A stretch of 5,468 nucleotides of DNA, taken from NCBI GenBank assembly GCA_016209785.1, contig JACQVM010000312.1, positions 1 through 5,468 on the forward strand, written 5' to 3'. Under the pieces are notes generated by a model. The model did not search any database. It saw nothing but the letters and a program-made list of their open reading frames with translations, and was not told the origin of the DNA. The stretch is from Candidatus Melainabacteria bacterium. GTDB lineage: Bacteria; Cyanobacteriota; Vampirovibrionia; Obscuribacterales; Obscuribacteraceae. This document shows positions 5,018 to 5,468 of this stretch, one piece after another (position 1 is the stretch's first letter; each line of letters opens with the position of its first letter). Position numbers and translations under genes: made by a program.

Positions 5018-5468
5018 ATGAATCAAGTCGACATCACCCGTCACATCGATGTCTTCTCGCGAGATGCCTTCGGCAACCGCCGCATTGATGTGATTGGCGC
5101 TGGAGCTACTGGCTCGCGCATTGTCCTTAGCTTGGCCAAGTTAGGACTGGACAACATTCATGTCTGGGACTTCGACATCGTCGAGGCCCACAATATTGCT
5201 AACCAGGTTTATGGTAACGCTGACATTGGTCAGCTAAAGGTAGATGCACTCCATGACCTGGTATTGGCTCAGACTGGGCTCAATATCCACAAACATGCCG
5301 AACGTGTTGACGGCTCGCAGGAGCTTGGAGAAATTGTGTTTCTCTTGACTGACACCATGGCGTCCCGCAAAGAAATCTGGACCAAGGGCATCCGCTACAA
5401 GATGAGAACAAAGCTCATGATTGAAACACGCATGGGCTCTGATCAGGGACGGGTCTATACAGTCAACC
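5018..5468 (+). CDS. E1-like ThiF-family adenylyltransferase, N-terminal part
   Basis: This gene is incomplete at the right edge; 150 residues are visible. It is predicted to activate the Ubl C-terminus by adenylation with ATP and pass it to an E2. After a ~22-residue lead, the Rossmann nucleotide loop is VIGAGATGS (Gly27, Gly29, Gly32). Next comes the E1/ThiF signature DFDIVEAHNIANQ (Asp51, Asp53, Asn59, Gln63), in which the Arg of the usual N-x-x-RQ is Asn. Lys74 in GQLKVDAL and Asp112 in LLTDTMASRK sit where the family has its ATP-contacting Lys and Asp. No cysteine occurs in the visible part, so a catalytic Cys, if any, lies beyond the window. AAAGGA (5004-5009) is eight bases before the ATG. 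MoeB/ThiF cofactor enzymes share these motifs; the operon supports the Ubl-conjugation reading. Confidence 0.88.
   Translation, partial: MNQVDITRHIDVFSRDAFGNRRIDVIGAGATGSRIVLSLAKLGLDNIHVWDFDIVEAHNIANQVYGNADIGQLKVDALHDLVLAQTGLNIHKHAERVDGSQELGEIVFLLTDTMASRKEIWTKGIRYKMRTKLMIETRMGSDQGRVYTVN

Noticed and set aside
437..5468. PRTRC plasmid system, or plain molybdopterin/thiamine sulfur-carrier operon
   Set aside because: PRTRC clusters also have E1, JAB, E2-like and Ubl genes, but no ParB-like gene is visible and the Ubl does not resemble the PRTRC C protein I recall. Cofactor operons would not carry two E2-like proteins. Neither can be fully excluded without the flanking sequence.
1..5468. CRISPR array, tRNA, rRNA or transposable element
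   Set aside because: I found no regularly spaced repeats, cloverleaf, rRNA motif, transposase or terminal inverted repeats with target duplication.

Overview
This window carries a compact bacterial operon that looks like a complete ubiquitin-like protein conjugation and deconjugation pathway. It holds a small beta-grasp (ubiquitin-like, Ubl) protein, two related E2-like proteins in tandem, a JAB/JAMM metallopeptidase and an E1-like (ThiF-fold) adenylyltransferase that runs off the right edge. All genes lie on the + strand. They have bacterial Shine-Dalgarno sites (AAGGAG, GAAAGG, AGGAG, AAAGGA), and one junction is a four-base ATGA overlap, so the host is a bacterium or a bacterial mobile element. 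I cannot name a taxon. Base composition looks balanced, and no transposase, integrase, phage gene or tRNA is present to fix the context.

Layout. Bases 1-436 are a gene-poor leader with several small inverted repeats and no convincing gene. Bases 437-739 encode the 100-aa Ubl. Bases 740-903 are a structured intergenic region with a weak terminator-like hairpin and a striking 79-nt imperfect stem-loop. Bases 904-2823 encode a 639-aa protein with one N-terminal membrane segment, a duplicated ~125-residue module and a C-terminal E2-like domain with candidate catalytic Cys591. Bases 2855-3712 encode a 285-aa soluble paralogue of that E2 domain (candidate Cys234). Bases 3709-4941 encode a 410-aa JAB protein with an intact HxH-x7-SxxD motif. 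Bases 4942-5017 are a short spacer with a hairpin next to the ribosome binding site. Bases 5018-5468 are the N-terminal 150 residues of the E1-like enzyme.

How the parts would work together (inference from family knowledge). The JAB enzyme may trim the Ubl C-terminus (which ends Arg-Gly-Asn rather than Gly-Gly) and/or remove Ubl from targets. The E1 would adenylate the exposed C-terminus. One or both E2-like proteins would then carry the Ubl as a thioester and pass it to a target, with one E2 held at the inner face of the cytoplasmic membrane. The order Ubl, E2, JAB, E1 matches known bacterial Ubl operons such as the Bil anti-phage systems. The tandem E2 pair, the membrane-anchored E2 with its duplicated module, the single-domain Ubl and the long JAB tail do not match any architecture I can name with confidence. 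This variant is the most interesting thing in the window. No E3-like gene is visible, and the operon probably continues to the right.
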